From: an uncultured Burkholderiales bacterium
GTDB lineage: Bacteria; Pseudomonadota; Gammaproteobacteria; Burkholderiales; Burkholderiaceae_C
Direction: 5' to 3'
NCBI GenBank assembly: GCA_903822825.1
Contig: CAIJQQ010000016.1
Span: forward strand, 117,991-181,990
Length of the DNA: 64,000 bases
Under the pieces are notes generated by a model. The model saw nothing but the letters and a program-made list of their open reading frames with translations. It had not been told where the DNA came from and did not search any database. Shown one piece after another: positions 37,984-47,737 of the stretch (positions are counted from its first letter, which is position 1; every line of letters starts with the position of its first letter). Position numbers and translations under genes: made by a program.

Positions 37984-38892
37984 ATGACCACTGCGCTGCA
38001 CACCTCGGCTCTGACTTCTTTGCCATTGCTGGCGCGTGGCAAGGTGCGCGACAACTATGCGGTGGGCGATGACCGCATTCTGATGGTGGCGTCCGACCGC
38101 ATCAGCGCGTTCGACGTGATCATGGGCGAGCCGATCCCCGGCAAAGGCGTGTTGCTCACGCAAATGGCCTTGTTCTGGTTCGACAAGCTCGGCCCCAAGG
38201 GCCTGAACATCTGCCCCATTCACCTGACGGGCGATGCCCCTGAGGGCGTGGTCTCAGCAGAAGAAGTCGCGCAGGTCACGGGCCGCTCGATGCTGGTCAA
38301 GCGCTTGAAGCCTATTCCGGTCGAGGCCGTGGTGCGCGGTTATCTGGCCGGCAGTGGCTGGAAGGAGTACCAAGCCTCCCGATCGGTGTGCGGCGTGCCG
38401 CTGCCCGAAGGCCTGCAAAATGCCAGCAAGTTGCCCGAGCCGATCTACACGCCTGCGGCCAAGGCGGCGGTGGGGGAGCACGACGAGAACATCACCTTCG
38501 AGCGCACGGTGGCCATGATCGGCGCCGACCTGGCGGGCCGCATCCGCGACATCAGCATTGCCATCTACAAGGCCGCCAGCGAGATCGCGGCCACCAAGGG
38601 CATCCTCATTGCCGACACCAAGTTCGAGTTTGGTTTGGACCTTGATGGCACCTTGGTGCTGATGGACGAGGTGCTCACCCCCGATTCTTCGCGTTACTGG
38701 CCTGCTGAAAGCTACAAAGCAGGCTCCAACCCCCCCAGCTTTGACAAGCAGTTTTTGCGTGATTGGCTGGAAACTGCGCAAGTCGGCGGCAAGCCTTGGG
38801 ACAAAACGCCTCCAGCCCCACGGTTGCCGCAGGACGTGATCGAACACACTGCGGCCAAGTACAGCGAAGCGCTGCAGCGTTTGAGCGCTTGA
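37984..38892 (+). CDS. purC: SAICAR synthase
   Basis: Phosphoribosylaminoimidazole-succinocarboxamide synthase of purine synthesis. The 302 aa contain [33 protein letters not shown] N-terminus ([13 protein letters not shown]), [17 protein letters not shown] and [13 protein letters not shown] with [10 protein letters not shown]. This long form is usual for beta-proteobacteria. purE and purK lie 2 kb downstream. Confidence 0.96.
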   Translation: MTTALHTSALTSLPLLARGKVRDNYAVGDDRILMVASDRISAFDVIMGEPIPGKGVLLTQMALFWFDKLGPKGLNICPIHLTGDAPEGVVSAEEVAQVTGRSMLVKRLKPIPVEAVVRGYLAGSGWKEYQASRSVCGVPLPEGLQNASKLPEPIYTPAAKAAVGEHDENITFERTVAMIGADLAGRIRDISIAIYKAASEIAATKGILIADTKFEFGLDLDGTLVLMDEVLTPDSSRYWPAESYKAGSNPPSFDKQFLRDWLETAQVGGKPWDKTPPAPRLPQDVIEHTAAKYSEALQRLSA

Positions 38893-38938
38893 ACGTGTGC
38901 TGACCAGCCGAAGGTCCGTGGTGGTCGATGGCGGCTTG

Positions 38939-39091
38939 TCAGACGCCCCGTGTGAACCGCTTTAAAAAGTGCATTAACCAGCTGCCCGCCACGGCCAAGC
39001 GCATGGGTAGGCTGTGCGAAATGGTGGGTCCGTCATCGGCCAGAAGGCATTGAAGCTCTTCTGCGGTTACCAATGGGTTGTTTTGAATCAT
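38939..39091 (-). CDS. Small open frame, 50 aa, hypothetical
   Basis: In the 317-bp gap after purC a leftward ATG frame encodes a 50-residue protein starting MIQNNPLVTAEELQCLLADD and ending KRFTRGV. The composition is protein-like but no family is recognised, and no strong ribosome-binding site is seen. It could be a small protein, a gene remnant or chance. Nothing else was found between 38893 and 39209. Confidence 0.3.
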   Translation of the reverse strand: MIQNNPLVTAEELQCLLADDGPTISHSLPMRLAVAGSWLMHFLKRFTRGV

Positions 39092-39209
39092 AAAATGAAT
39101 ACTTTTATTTGATTTGTTGATTTTAGGGCCATTCTCTATGGACAGATCGCATTAAAAGTTCAAAAATCATCGAAAAAGACCCACATCTGTTACAAAAGTA
39201 CCACTGCCC

Positions 39210-39734
39210 ATGATGAGTTTCTTTCGCTCTGCCGAAGCACTGATGGTGCAGTACGCGCATTACCACCGCGACCGCCGCAACATTGCCACCCACTTTGTGG
39301 GTATTCCACTCATCTTCCTGGCCATTGGTGTGCTGCTCGCATCGCCTGTCTGGCCGTTTGCCGGTGTGGACATGACGCCAGCTTGGCTGATGTGGGGCAT
39401 CACCAGTGTGTGGTACCTCACGCGGGGGCACTTGTTTTTGGGGCTGGCCACTTGCTTGGTCAATGGGGCACTGATCTCGCTGGCGCACGACATGTTGCGC
39501 GCGCCACTGCCTTGGGGCATGGTGGCCTGGCAACTGGGTGTGGCGTTGTTCGTGGTCGGCTGGGTGTTGCAGTTCATAGGCCACTATTTCGAAGGCCGCA
39601 AACCGGCTTTCGTGGACGACATCGTGGGCCTGTTGGTGGGCCCGATGTTCGTGGTCGGCGAGGCCTTGATGGCTTGCGGTTTGCTGGGCAGGCTGCACCG
39701 GGCCATTGAACGGCAAGCTGGCCCGGTGCGCTGA
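39210..39734 (+). CDS. Mpo1/DUF962-like membrane protein
   Basis: The 174-aa protein has the N-terminal motif YAHYHRDRRNIATHFVGIP and the late motif QFIGHYFEGRKPAFVDDI, diagnostic of the DUF962 family, with four membrane segments. The yeast member Mpo1 is an iron-dependent dioxygenase that shortens 2-hydroxy fatty acids, and the conserved histidines are kept here. The activity in bacteria is inferred. An ATG three bases further in is an equal start. Confidence 0.85.
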   Translation: MMSFFRSAEALMVQYAHYHRDRRNIATHFVGIPLIFLAIGVLLASPVWPFAGVDMTPAWLMWGITSVWYLTRGHLFLGLATCLVNGALISLAHDMLRAPLPWGMVAWQLGVALFVVGWVLQFIGHYFEGRKPAFVDDIVGLLVGPMFVVGEALMACGLLGRLHRAIERQAGPVR

Positions 39735-39748
39735 AGGCCTGCAGAGCC

Positions 39749-40705
39749 TCAGTTCAGCGCCATGCTCAGCTTGCGGCGGTAGCTGGCCACCAGCAGTGCT
39801 TGAGGGTTTTCCTGCAACGCCGTGTTGCCAGTCAACTCAATGCCGCCCGCGGTTTTGCCCGAGCCGTCCACGCCGCCATCAGGCGCAGGCGGTGAGATCA
39901 ATTCCAAAATGGCCACAAAGGTTTTGCGTGGTGCCTCGTTGTCCCACTGCTTGTCGCGCATGATGATTTCAAGCAATTCTTCCATCGATGCGGTCCAGTC
40001 GCCCGCCGCCATCAACAAGCGGCTTTTGGCAAAACGGGATTCAAAGTCGCGCTTGTTCTGAGCAATCAGCGCATCAAACTTTTCCAGTGGCCACTCTCCA
40101 CGCGGGTCGGTGGTCACAAATTCCAGCGCGTTGAGCATTTGTTTCAGTGCCTCAAACCGCAGCGGCACCGGAATTCGGCTCAGGGTCGGGGCCAGCAGGG
40201 CGGCCGCTTCGGTCAGTTCGGCGGCGTTGAGCAGCATCTTGATCAGGTCATACCGGGCATCATCGTTACCCGGATCGTTGGCCAAGGCGTTCTCGAGTGC
40301 AGCGCGTGCGCTGTCATGGTCGCCTGCTTGCAAGTGTTGGTGGGCTTCCTGTGCCGCCGCTTGCGCCTGCAAAAATTCAACGCTTGGCAGGTGCTTGTCA
40401 AGGAGTTGTTTGATCTGACCTTCAGGCTGTGCACCCATGAAGCCATCCACAGGTTTGCCCCCTACCATCAAGATGCAAGTGGGCAAACTTTTGACGCCAA
40501 AGGCCTGGGTCAATTGCTGTTCATCGTCGGCGTTGACCTTGACCAAATTGAAGCGGCCCGCATAGGCCACTTCGAGTTTTTCCAGCACGGGGCTGAGCGA
40601 TTTGCATGGTGCGCACCAAGGGGCCCAAAAGTCCACCAGCACGGGCGTGACCATGGAGGCGGCAATCACCTCGGCTTCAAAGTTCTCTAGCGTGACATCG
40701 ATCAT
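39749..40705 (-). CDS. cnoX: Thioredoxin-like co-chaperone CnoX (YbbN family)
   Basis: The 318-aa protein starts [14 protein letters not shown], has a thioredoxin domain with [17 protein letters not shown] (CAPC active site, residues about 33-36) and [12 protein letters not shown], then a TPR-like helical tail ([20 protein letters not shown]). CnoX protects proteins from chlorine oxidation and hands them to chaperones. Both active-site cysteines are present, so it may also be a reductase. MIDV at 40705 is preferred; MNCPSM at 40720 is possible. Confidence 0.85.
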   Translation of the reverse strand: MIDVTLENFEAEVIAASMVTPVLVDFWAPWCAPCKSLSPVLEKLEVAYAGRFNLVKVNADDEQQLTQAFGVKSLPTCILMVGGKPVDGFMGAQPEGQIKQLLDKHLPSVEFLQAQAAAQEAHQHLQAGDHDSARAALENALANDPGNDDARYDLIKMLLNAAELTEAAALLAPTLSRIPVPLRFEALKQMLNALEFVTTDPRGEWPLEKFDALIAQNKRDFESRFAKSRLLMAAGDWTASMEELLEIIMRDKQWDNEAPRKTFVAILELISPPAPDGGVDGSGKTAGGIELTGNTALQENPQALLVASYRRKLSMALN

Positions 40706-40794
40706 GGATGGGCAATTCATTACAAAAAAAACGGCGCCAACGGCAGCGCAGGGGCAAAACCTTAAAATCCGGTCTTGACAACGAAAAGCACCCA

Positions 40795-41295
40795 ATGACT
40801 CAAGCGCTCATCGGCGTGGTGATGGGCTCCAGCTCCGACTGGGACACCATGCAGCACGCAGTCCAGATTCTCCAACAGTTTGGCATCCCGCACGATGCAC
40901 GCGTGGTTTCGGCCCACCGCATGCCCGACGACATGTTTGACTATGCACAGACCGCCGCTGCGCGTGGCCTGCAGGCCATCATCGCAGGCGCGGGCGGCGC
41001 AGCCCATTTGCCGGGCATGATCGCGGCCAAAACCGTGGTGCCTGTTTTGGGGGTGCCAGTGCAGACCAAGGCGCTGTCGGGCGTGGATTCTCTGCACAGC
41101 ATCGTGCAAATGCCCAAGGGCGTGCCCGTGGCCACTTTTGCCATTGGGGCAGCTGGTGCGGCCAATGCCGCCCTGTTTGCCGTGGCCATGCTGGCCAACA
41201 ATGACCCTCAATTGCGCCGAAAGCTCGAAGCCTTTCGCGCCGAGCAAACCGCTGCCGCACGCGCCATGACACTGCCCCCCGTAGGCGCCGCATGA
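40795..41295 (+). CDS. purE: N5-carboxyaminoimidazole ribonucleotide mutase
   Basis: Moves the carboxyl group in the CAIR step of purine synthesis. The 166 aa contain [26 protein letters not shown] and [15 protein letters not shown], all family motifs. The ATG at 40795 (MTQALIG) matches the family start. The stop overlaps the purK start. Confidence 0.96.
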   Translation: MTQALIGVVMGSSSDWDTMQHAVQILQQFGIPHDARVVSAHRMPDDMFDYAQTAAARGLQAIIAGAGGAAHLPGMIAAKTVVPVLGVPVQTKALSGVDSLHSIVQMPKGVPVATFAIGAAGAANAALFAVAMLANNDPQLRRKLEAFRAEQTAAARAMTLPPVGAA

Positions 41296-42461
41296 GCCGT
41301 GCCATCTTGCCGGGCTCCATGGTCAAAGGCCAGCCCGCCACCCTGGGCGTGATGGGCGGCGGTCAGTTGGGCCGCATGTTCGTGCACGCCGCCCAGGCCA
41401 TGGGCTACTTCACCGCTGTGCTCGACCCCGACGCGGCCAGCCCCGCCGGGCTGGTGAGCCACCACCATGTGCAGACCGATTACCTGGACGAGCAAGGGTT
41501 GCAGCAACTGATGGCGTGCTGCTCTGCCATCACCACCGAATTCGAGAACGTGCCTGCCCCTGCGCTGCGAACCCTGGCCGCGCAATGCCCCGTGGCCCCC
41601 GGCGCCGATGCGGTGGCCATTGCGCAAGACCGCGCTGCCGAAAAAGCCCACTTTGTGCGCTGCGGTGTGCCAGTGGCACCCCATGCCGTCATCGACACGT
41701 CCGAGCAATTGGCGGCTGTGGCAGACGATTTGCTGCCCGGCATCCTGAAAACCGCCCGCATGGGCTATGACGGCAAAGGCCAGATCCGTGTCAAGACACG
41801 CCAGGAATTGGCCGCCGCTTGGGACGAGCTCAAAAACGTGCCCTGCGTCCTCGAAAAAATGCTGCCCCTGATGGCTGAATGCTCGGTCATCGTGGCGCGT
41901 GGGGCCGACGGGCAGATGGTGAATTTTCCGGTGCAGCTGAATCTGCACCGCGAAGGCATTTTGGCCGTGACCACCGTGGGCGACGGCGCGGTGCCTGCCG
42001 ATCTGGCCGCCCAAGCCGTGGCGGCGACGCGGGCCATTGCCGAAGGCATCCACTATGTGGGCGTGTTGTGCGTGGAGTTCTTCATCCTCGAAGGCGGCCA
42101 GTTGGTCGTCAACGAAATGGCCCCGCGCCCGCACAACAGCGGTCACTACACCATGAACGCCTGCGACCAGTCACAGTTCGAGTTGCAGGTGCGCACGCTG
42201 GCAGGTTTGCCGCTCACCCAGCCGTGCCAACATTCGCCCGCCATCATGCTCAACCTGCTGGGTGACCTGTGGCCCGAAGGCGGGGCGCCGGCTTGGGACA
42301 AAGTATTGGCGCTGCCCGGCAGCCACTTGCACCTGTACGGCAAGCTGTCGGCCCGCCCCGGTCGCAAGATGGGGCACCTGAACATCACCGGCGTCACTCC
42401 TGAGGCGGTGCGCGCCACGGCCTTGCAGGCTGCGGCCTTGCTTGGCATCGAAGCTTTCTAA
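41292..42461 (+). CDS. purK: N5-carboxyaminoimidazole ribonucleotide synthase
   Basis: ATP-grasp enzyme that carboxylates AIR, working with PurE. The 389 aa have [45 protein letters not shown] and [14 protein letters not shown]. It overlaps purE by 4 nt and is followed by the Sua5 gene after 8 bp, probably one operon. Confidence 0.96.
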   Translation: MSRAILPGSMVKGQPATLGVMGGGQLGRMFVHAAQAMGYFTAVLDPDAASPAGLVSHHHVQTDYLDEQGLQQLMACCSAITTEFENVPAPALRTLAAQCPVAPGADAVAIAQDRAAEKAHFVRCGVPVAPHAVIDTSEQLAAVADDLLPGILKTARMGYDGKGQIRVKTRQELAAAWDELKNVPCVLEKMLPLMAECSVIVARGADGQMVNFPVQLNLHREGILAVTTVGDGAVPADLAAQAVAATRAIAEGIHYVGVLCVEFFILEGGQLVVNEMAPRPHNSGHYTMNACDQSQFELQVRTLAGLPLTQPCQHSPAIMLNLLGDLWPEGGAPAWDKVLALPGSHLHLYGKLSARPGRKMGHLNITGVTPEAVRATALQAAALLGIEAF

Positions 42462-42469
42462 GGCAAGCG

Positions 42470-43450
42470 ATGATCCACAGTGCGAATGCGGCGACCGTCG
42501 CTCAGGCCGCGCAGGCTTTGCGCGACGGTCAGTTGGTGGGCCTGCCTACCGAAACGGTGTATGGCTTGGCCGCCAATGCCACCGATGACGCGGCTGTCGC
42601 CCAAATTTTCATGGCCAAGGGCCGCCCGGCCGACCACCCGCTCATCGTGCACGTGGCCAGCGCTGCGCAAGTGCCGCTCTTTGCCGCGCAGGTGCCCGAC
42701 TTCGCCCAAGGCCTGATCGATGCCTTCTGGCCCGGACCGCTCACCTTGATCCTGCCGCGCCAGCCCGGTGTGGCCACGGCGTCTGCAGGGGGCCAAGACT
42801 CGATTGGCCTGCGTTGCCCTTCCCACCCGGTGGCGCAGCAACTTTTGCAGGCGTGTGCTGCTTTGGGCGTGCACGGCGTGTCAGCGCCCAGCGCCAACCG
42901 TTTTGGCCGGGTGAGCCCGACCACGGCGGCCCATGTGCAGTCCGAGTTAGGTGCTGATTTGCTGATTCTCGATGGCGGTGAATGCGCTGTGGGCATCGAG
43001 TCCACCATCATTGACTGCACCCGTGGTGAGCCTGTGCTGCTGCGCCCCGGCCACATCACCCGTGTGCAGATTGAAGCGGCGTGTGGCCGCGCTGTGTTGG
43101 ACAAGGACGAGGTCAGCCAACCCGCACCGCGCGCCTCGGGCACGCTCGAATCTCATTACGCGCCGCGCGCCAAAGTGCGCTTGATGTCGGCGCAAGACAT
43201 CGACGCCAAACTGCACGCCCTCGGCCCACATGCCAACAACTTGGGGGTCTGGGCAGCAAAGCGACCTGATGTTGGCGCTGGCGTGATTTGGCTTGAGCAG
43301 TCCACCGTCTCAGAGCAGGCCGCGCACGATTTGTTCAGTGTGCTCAGAGCACTCGATGCCCGAGGCGTGCAACAGATCTGGGTGCAGCTGCCACCCGACG
43401 CACCCGAGTGGGAGGGCGTGCGCGACCGCCTGCACAGGGCTGCTGCCTGA
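42470..43450 (+). CDS. tsaC: L-threonylcarbamoyladenylate synthase (Sua5/YrdC type)
   Basis: Makes the threonylcarbamoyl donor for t6A37 of tRNAs. The 326 aa are the two-domain Sua5 form: YrdC domain with GLPTETVYGLAANATDD and KGRPADHPLIVHV, GVHGVSAPSANRFGRVSPTT, then a linker and C-terminal Sua5 domain (SGTLESHYAPRAKVRLM). tsaB, another gene of this pathway, is at 47734. Confidence 0.93.
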   Translation: MIHSANAATVAQAAQALRDGQLVGLPTETVYGLAANATDDAAVAQIFMAKGRPADHPLIVHVASAAQVPLFAAQVPDFAQGLIDAFWPGPLTLILPRQPGVATASAGGQDSIGLRCPSHPVAQQLLQACAALGVHGVSAPSANRFGRVSPTTAAHVQSELGADLLILDGGECAVGIESTIIDCTRGEPVLLRPGHITRVQIEAACGRAVLDKDEVSQPAPRASGTLESHYAPRAKVRLMSAQDIDAKLHALGPHANNLGVWAAKRPDVGAGVIWLEQSTVSEQAAHDLFSVLRALDARGVQQIWVQLPPDAPEWEGVRDRLHRAAA

Positions 43451-43476
43451 TCTGGTGAACCTTTTGAGTCAAAAAA

Positions 43477-43502
43477 ATGCCCGCTTGAAGCGGGCATTTT
43501 TT
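43477..43502. terminator. Bidirectional terminator after the Sua5/TsaC gene
   Basis: ATGCCCGCT-TGA-AGCGGGCAT stem with an A-run before and a T-run after, between convergent genes. Confidence 0.93.
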
Positions 43503-43514
43503 GTTTGCAGAAAC

Positions 43515-44789
43515 TTACTTCACCGTGTCAAACAGGGCCTTGGCCTGTGCATGGCAGAACGGTGGCTCGTATGTGCCGTGGTAGTTGCCGTAATACGTGG
43601 CGGCATTGGCCTGGGTCACCGGGCCATAGGTGGCTGAAACATAGGGATCAACGTCAACCGAGGTCACGTTTTTCAGGCCTTTGGCATCGAATGCAGCCTT
43701 CATCACGGCCTGGTGAACGGCGGGTGGGACAGTGGGGTCACCCGCGCCGCCGCACAGCATGAGCTTGGACTTGGGCGACCAGTCCAAGAGGTCGTTTTTC
43801 TTGGCTGCAGCCACCACCGGATTGTTGGCGTTGGCGGTGATGTCGGTGATGAACGCAGGCTGGAACAAGGCATCACGGGCTTGGTTAGGCGTTTCGCCTT
43901 TCATGCCAGGCAGCTTGCCACTGGTGACCAAGGTGGTGTAGTTCAGCGTGGGGCTGGGCAGCAGGGTTTCGATCCAGTCCGAATAAGGCGATTGGAAAGC
44001 GGTTTTGACATCGCTGTACAGGTTGCCGTAAATCTTTTGCCATGCGGTGACCAGGTAAGGCACAAAGAACTGGTAGCCGGCAATGGCATCGGTCAGTTTC
44101 ATCGAACCCGACAAGTTGTATGGGCCTGCCAGGTGAGCGCCTGCCACAACGTTGATTTCCGAGGCCAGGTTTTTCTCGATTTCGCGGTGCGCAGCCATTG
44201 ACGAGTGACCGCCTTGCGAGTAACCGGTCAGCATCACTTTGCCGCTGAGACTGCCGCCCAACTGGCCGGAGGCAGCGCGAGCCGCACGGATCGAATCGAT
44301 CACAGAAGACGCCTCTGAATCAGCGTGCAGATAAGGGTGGTAGCTGTAGGTCGATTTGGCAAAACCCAAGTAGTCGGTGGCAACCACCGAATAGCCTTGC
44401 GCAGCGTACATGGCGGCCAGCAAAAAGGTCTCGCCGTCGGCCGGGTTGGCCAGCGTGCGCGGCTTTTGCACGTCAGTGCCTTTGGCATAGGCCACCAGGG
44501 GTGCGGCAGTCGTGCAGCCATCGCCTGTGGGCATCAGCAATACGCCCGATGCGTTGGACATTTCGCCCTTCACGCCCGGGGTGGTGTAGTTCAAGGACAC
44601 GACCTTCACATCGCATTTGGCTTTGCCGCTCAAAGCCACCAAGGGGCCTGCATCAATCTGCGCTTTGGTGAGGGTGGTCAATACCATGGGAGGGTCGACC
44701 AATTGACCCATGTTGGAGCCTGAGCCTCCGCAGGCGACCAGCAAGGCTGCTGCGCCGACGAGTGATAAACCGAGTTTGAATTGCACCAT
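43515..44789 (-). CDS. Secretory lipase-like alpha/beta hydrolase, lipoprotein
   Basis: The 424-aa product starts with a lipoprotein signal (LGLSLVGAAALLVACGG; lipid-modified Cys about residue 20). The catalytic domain has the nucleophile elbow GYSQGGHSSM, a SVVATDYLGFAKSTYSYHPYL block, and the likely acid/His near the C-terminus (LMLCGGAGDPTVPP, NYHGTYEPPFCH). It resembles the LIP family of secreted lipases and esterases. The ATG at 44789 was chosen because it precedes the signal directly; the longer frame would put it 21 residues in. Confidence 0.85.
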   Translation of the reverse strand: MVQFKLGLSLVGAAALLVACGGSGSNMGQLVDPPMVLTTLTKAQIDAGPLVALSGKAKCDVKVVSLNYTTPGVKGEMSNASGVLLMPTGDGCTTAAPLVAYAKGTDVQKPRTLANPADGETFLLAAMYAAQGYSVVATDYLGFAKSTYSYHPYLHADSEASSVIDSIRAARAASGQLGGSLSGKVMLTGYSQGGHSSMAAHREIEKNLASEINVVAGAHLAGPYNLSGSMKLTDAIAGYQFFVPYLVTAWQKIYGNLYSDVKTAFQSPYSDWIETLLPSPTLNYTTLVTSGKLPGMKGETPNQARDALFQPAFITDITANANNPVVAAAKKNDLLDWSPKSKLMLCGGAGDPTVPPAVHQAVMKAAFDAKGLKNVTSVDVDPYVSATYGPVTQANAATYYGNYHGTYEPPFCHAQAKALFDTVK

Positions 44790-44886
44790 CTGTTGTCTCC
44801 AGTTGAAATTAAAAGTACGCTCGTGCGTTTTTAATCCTAAGACTTGTGACAAAGGTGTGAAATGGGGGTAAACGCTGATGCTTTGA

Positions 44887-45246
44887 CCGTGGGTCTTTCA
44901 GGGCTGTTGCTGGTTTTACGCAGGTGGCACGATCACATTCACTGCCGGCTCTTGGGCCTTGGGCGCTTTGAAGCCGGACGTCACCCTGCAAAGCCTGGAG
45001 GCCAAATCGATTCGTTTGATGGCCTTGGCTCAACAGCAAGGTTGTGTGGTGGTCAATGTGCCTGACCAGCCTGCCTCCAGACTGCGCCTGCCCAGAACCA
45101 ACTTGAATCCACTGAACCACTTGAATGCCGACGGTCACCAGGACCTGATGAATCAGCTTTCTTTAAAAGGCAGGGCCATCGAAGCGGCTTTGTCTGCGCA
45201 AGCCCAATTGGGCTACATGGCCCCATCAGGGCGTTATTGTGCTTGA
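44887..45246 (+). other. Open frame without a clear start, possible gene remnant
   Basis: The 436-bp gap between the lipase and dacB holds a 120-codon rightward frame that opens right after a stop at 44884-44886. Its translation (AGGTITFTAGSWALGALKPD, then a low-charge 70 residues) is mildly protein-like, and the first ATG is at 44959. No family is recognised and no ribosome-binding site is seen. It may be a decayed gene or chance. No other feature was found in the gap. Confidence 0.25.
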
Positions 45247-46716
45247 AGGGGGTGGCGCAGGTGCTTTGATGTTGGCGTCCCGCACCGTCCACTCCAGCAA
45301 GGCGTCCAGCGCAGGCCGGGCCTGCTGCGCATTGGCGTGGTTGAGCACGGCCACCAGGGTGTATTGGCGGCCGCTGTCGCCTTGCACGTACCCTGCGATC
45401 GAGGCCACGTTGCGCAGAGAGCCGGTTTTGAGCCAGGCTTTGCCGATGGCTGCGGCTTTGGGCTGGCGCTCTTTGAGGCGGGCCATGGTGCCGTCCACCC
45501 CTGCGATGGGCAGGGAGTTGCGAAACACTTGCGCCGCCTCGCCCTGGCTGGCCCTTTGCAACAGCGCCGTCAGTGTCAGGGCCGAGCTGCGTTCGCTGCG
45601 CGACAGGCCCGAGCCGTTGTCCAGCACGGGGGCGGGCAGGCCGGGAAACTGTTTGCGCCACCATTGGTCAAGGCGCAGTCGGCTGGCCTCAAAACGGCCC
45701 GGCGCCCCCAGCTCGCTCGAGAGCGTCAAGAACAGTTGTTGCGCCATCACGTTGTTCGAAAACTTGTTGATGTCGGTCACGATCTCGGCCAGTGGCAGTG
45801 AACGGACTTCCAGCAGCAGCGTGGCCTTGGCTGGGGTCGCGCCGTAAACGACTTGCCCTGTGAGTTGGCCCCCGGCCTGCAACCACAGGGCCTGAAACAC
45901 CCTTGGCGCGTAGTCGTCGGGGTGGGGGTAAGCGACGGGCCAAGCGCGTTCACCGCAGCCCGAGGCATAGCTGCCTGAGAACCGCGTTTGCAGGTTTTGG
46001 CTGAAGTCGGCTCGCAGTTCGCTGCGCCAGTCCTGGCAAGGGCCGCTGCGCAGCGGAACGTCTGCGGGCAGGGCCAAGCCCGCCAGGGGCGGCTCGCTGC
46101 GCACCAGTGCCCGGCCATTGGCCGGGTCGGGCGAGAAGGTGTAGATGATCGACTTGAAATTCAACAGCAGGCCGTCGGGGCTCACGTTGTAGGGCCGAAG
46201 GGGTTCGTCGTCAAAGGGGTCTTTGCGGGGGGGGACGTCGAAGACGCTGCGGTCGAGCACGATGCTGCCGCGCACCTCTCGCACGCCTTGCGCCATGATT
46301 TGCCCGATCAGGTCCTGCAGCCGTTCAACCACCAGTTTGGGGTCGCCACTGCCGCGCACGATCAGGTTGCCCTGCAGCACGCCCCCTTGCACCGGGCCAT
46401 CGGTGTAGATGCGGTTGCGCCAGGTGAAGTCTGGCCCCAGCAGCTGCAGGCCTGCATAGGTGGTGAACAGTTTCATGACCGAGGCCGGGTGCACGACCTC
46501 CTGCTCGTTGTGCGCCAGTCGGGGCGCAGGCACTTGCCCTGGCTCGGTTGGCAGTGGGGTGATCAGCACGCTCAAGCCTTGTGGCGGGACCTGCGCCTGT
46601 CGCAAGGCTTTGATGACCGACGCGGGCAAGGGGGGGGTGTGGCGGGTCTGGGCCAGAGCGGGGCAGGCCCCGAACCAGCAGGCCAGGCCCATCAAAAAGG
46701 CGGTGCAGTGCTTCAT
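45226..46716 (-). CDS. dacB: D-alanyl-D-alanine carboxypeptidase/endopeptidase (PBP4)
   Basis: Periplasmic penicillin-binding protein that trims peptidoglycan cross-links. The 496 aa have a signal peptide (TAFLMGLACWFGACPALAQ) and the serine-enzyme motifs SVMK (in HPASVMKLFTTYAGLQ), SNN (in FSNNVMAQQLFL) and KTG (in WLKTGSLRNVASIAGYV). An ATG at 46716 was used; two more codons upstream would need TTG. Confidence 0.95.
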   Translation of the reverse strand: MKHCTAFLMGLACWFGACPALAQTRHTPPLPASVIKALRQAQVPPQGLSVLITPLPTEPGQVPAPRLAHNEQEVVHPASVMKLFTTYAGLQLLGPDFTWRNRIYTDGPVQGGVLQGNLIVRGSGDPKLVVERLQDLIGQIMAQGVREVRGSIVLDRSVFDVPPRKDPFDDEPLRPYNVSPDGLLLNFKSIIYTFSPDPANGRALVRSEPPLAGLALPADVPLRSGPCQDWRSELRADFSQNLQTRFSGSYASGCGERAWPVAYPHPDDYAPRVFQALWLQAGGQLTGQVVYGATPAKATLLLEVRSLPLAEIVTDINKFSNNVMAQQLFLTLSSELGAPGRFEASRLRLDQWWRKQFPGLPAPVLDNGSGLSRSERSSALTLTALLQRASQGEAAQVFRNSLPIAGVDGTMARLKERQPKAAAIGKAWLKTGSLRNVASIAGYVQGDSGRQYTLVAVLNHANAQQARPALDALLEWTVRDANIKAPAPPPSSTITP

Positions 46717-46768
46717 GCGCAAAGTCTAACGGCCAGCTTGTGTTGGCCAGGGCCGTATCATCGGCAAC

Positions 46769-47737
46769 ATGCGATTTTCTCCAAGAACCGTGGGCTTGGC
46801 CTCGGCAGTCACCACGGTCTTCATCTGGACCTTTTTCATTGTCATTGCCCGGGCCTCGGCGTCGCGTGGGCTGCTGCCGCTCGACATCGCGCTGGCCCGC
46901 ATCCTGGGCGCGAGCTTGGTCTTGCTGCCCTGGGCCTGGTGGCTGATGCGCCCAGCTCGCCAGCGTGGCGAGACCGTGGGGTCTTTGTTGGGTTTGTCGC
47001 CTTTGCCCCTGGGCATCACGGTGCAGGCCGGTGTTTTGGGCGGCTTGTTGTACGCAGTATTGGCCTACAGCGGTTTCTTTTATGCACCTGCAGCGCACGC
47101 CTCGGTCTTGATGCCAGGCAGCTTGCCCCTTTGGACCACCCTGCTTGCTTGGTTGTTTTTGCGCGAGCAGGTGTCGTCCAGCCGCGCCTTAGGCTTGGGG
47201 CTCATCGTGTTGGGTGACCTGCTGGTGGGTGGTGTCAGCCTGCTCAAGGCCTTTGAGGGCGGCGAGGTCTGGAAGGGCGATTTGCTGTTCATGACCGCGG
47301 CGCTTTGTTGGTCGAGCTACAGCGTCACGGTGCGCCGTTATGGGCTGGACGCGGTGCGTGCCACCATGGCCATCACGGCTTTTGCTTTTGTCAGCTTTGT
47401 GCCGCTGTACTTGGCGTTGATCGGTTTGGGCGTTCTGCCCACGCACCTGCACCAGGCCCCGTGGACCGAATTCTTGTTTCAGGCCGCGTTCCAGGGGGGC
47501 GGCTCGGTGGTGATTTCGGGCATCACCTTCACTCAAATGGTGCGTTACTTCGGACCCGTGCGCTCGACCATGCTCACCGCGCTGGTGCCGGGCTTGTCGG
47601 CCATGGGGGCGGTCTGGGTGTTGGGTGAACCCATGCACTGGAACCTGCTGGCGGGGCTGGCGCTGGTGACGGGTGGCATCTTGTTTGGCGTGCGCCAGGC
47701 CAAGTCTGCCCAGGCACCGCAAGGGGACCGCGCATGA
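46769..47737 (+). CDS. EamA/DMT family transporter
   Basis: The 322-aa membrane protein has ten helices in two EamA repeats (TTVFIWTFFIVIARASASRG; AHASVLMPGSLPLWTTLLAW; FGPVRSTMLTALVPGLSAMG). The substrate is unknown. The stop overlaps the tsaB start by 4 nt (ATGA), so it heads an operon with tsaB-rimI-UDG. Confidence 0.85.
   Translation: MRFSPRTVGLASAVTTVFIWTFFIVIARASASRGLLPLDIALARILGASLVLLPWAWWLMRPARQRGETVGSLLGLSPLPLGITVQAGVLGGLLYAVLAYSGFFYAPAAHASVLMPGSLPLWTTLLAWLFLREQVSSSRALGLGLIVLGDLLVGGVSLLKAFEGGEVWKGDLLFMTAALCWSSYSVTVRRYGLDAVRATMAITAFAFVSFVPLYLALIGLGVLPTHLHQAPWTEFLFQAAFQGGGSVVISGITFTQMVRYFGPVRSTMLTALVPGLSAMGAVWVLGEPMHWNLLAGLALVTGGILFGVRQAKSAQAPQGDRA

Noticed and set aside
44809..45138. 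Leftward frame between the lipase and dacB
   Set aside because: No start signal, no family resemblance, and it overlaps a competing frame.
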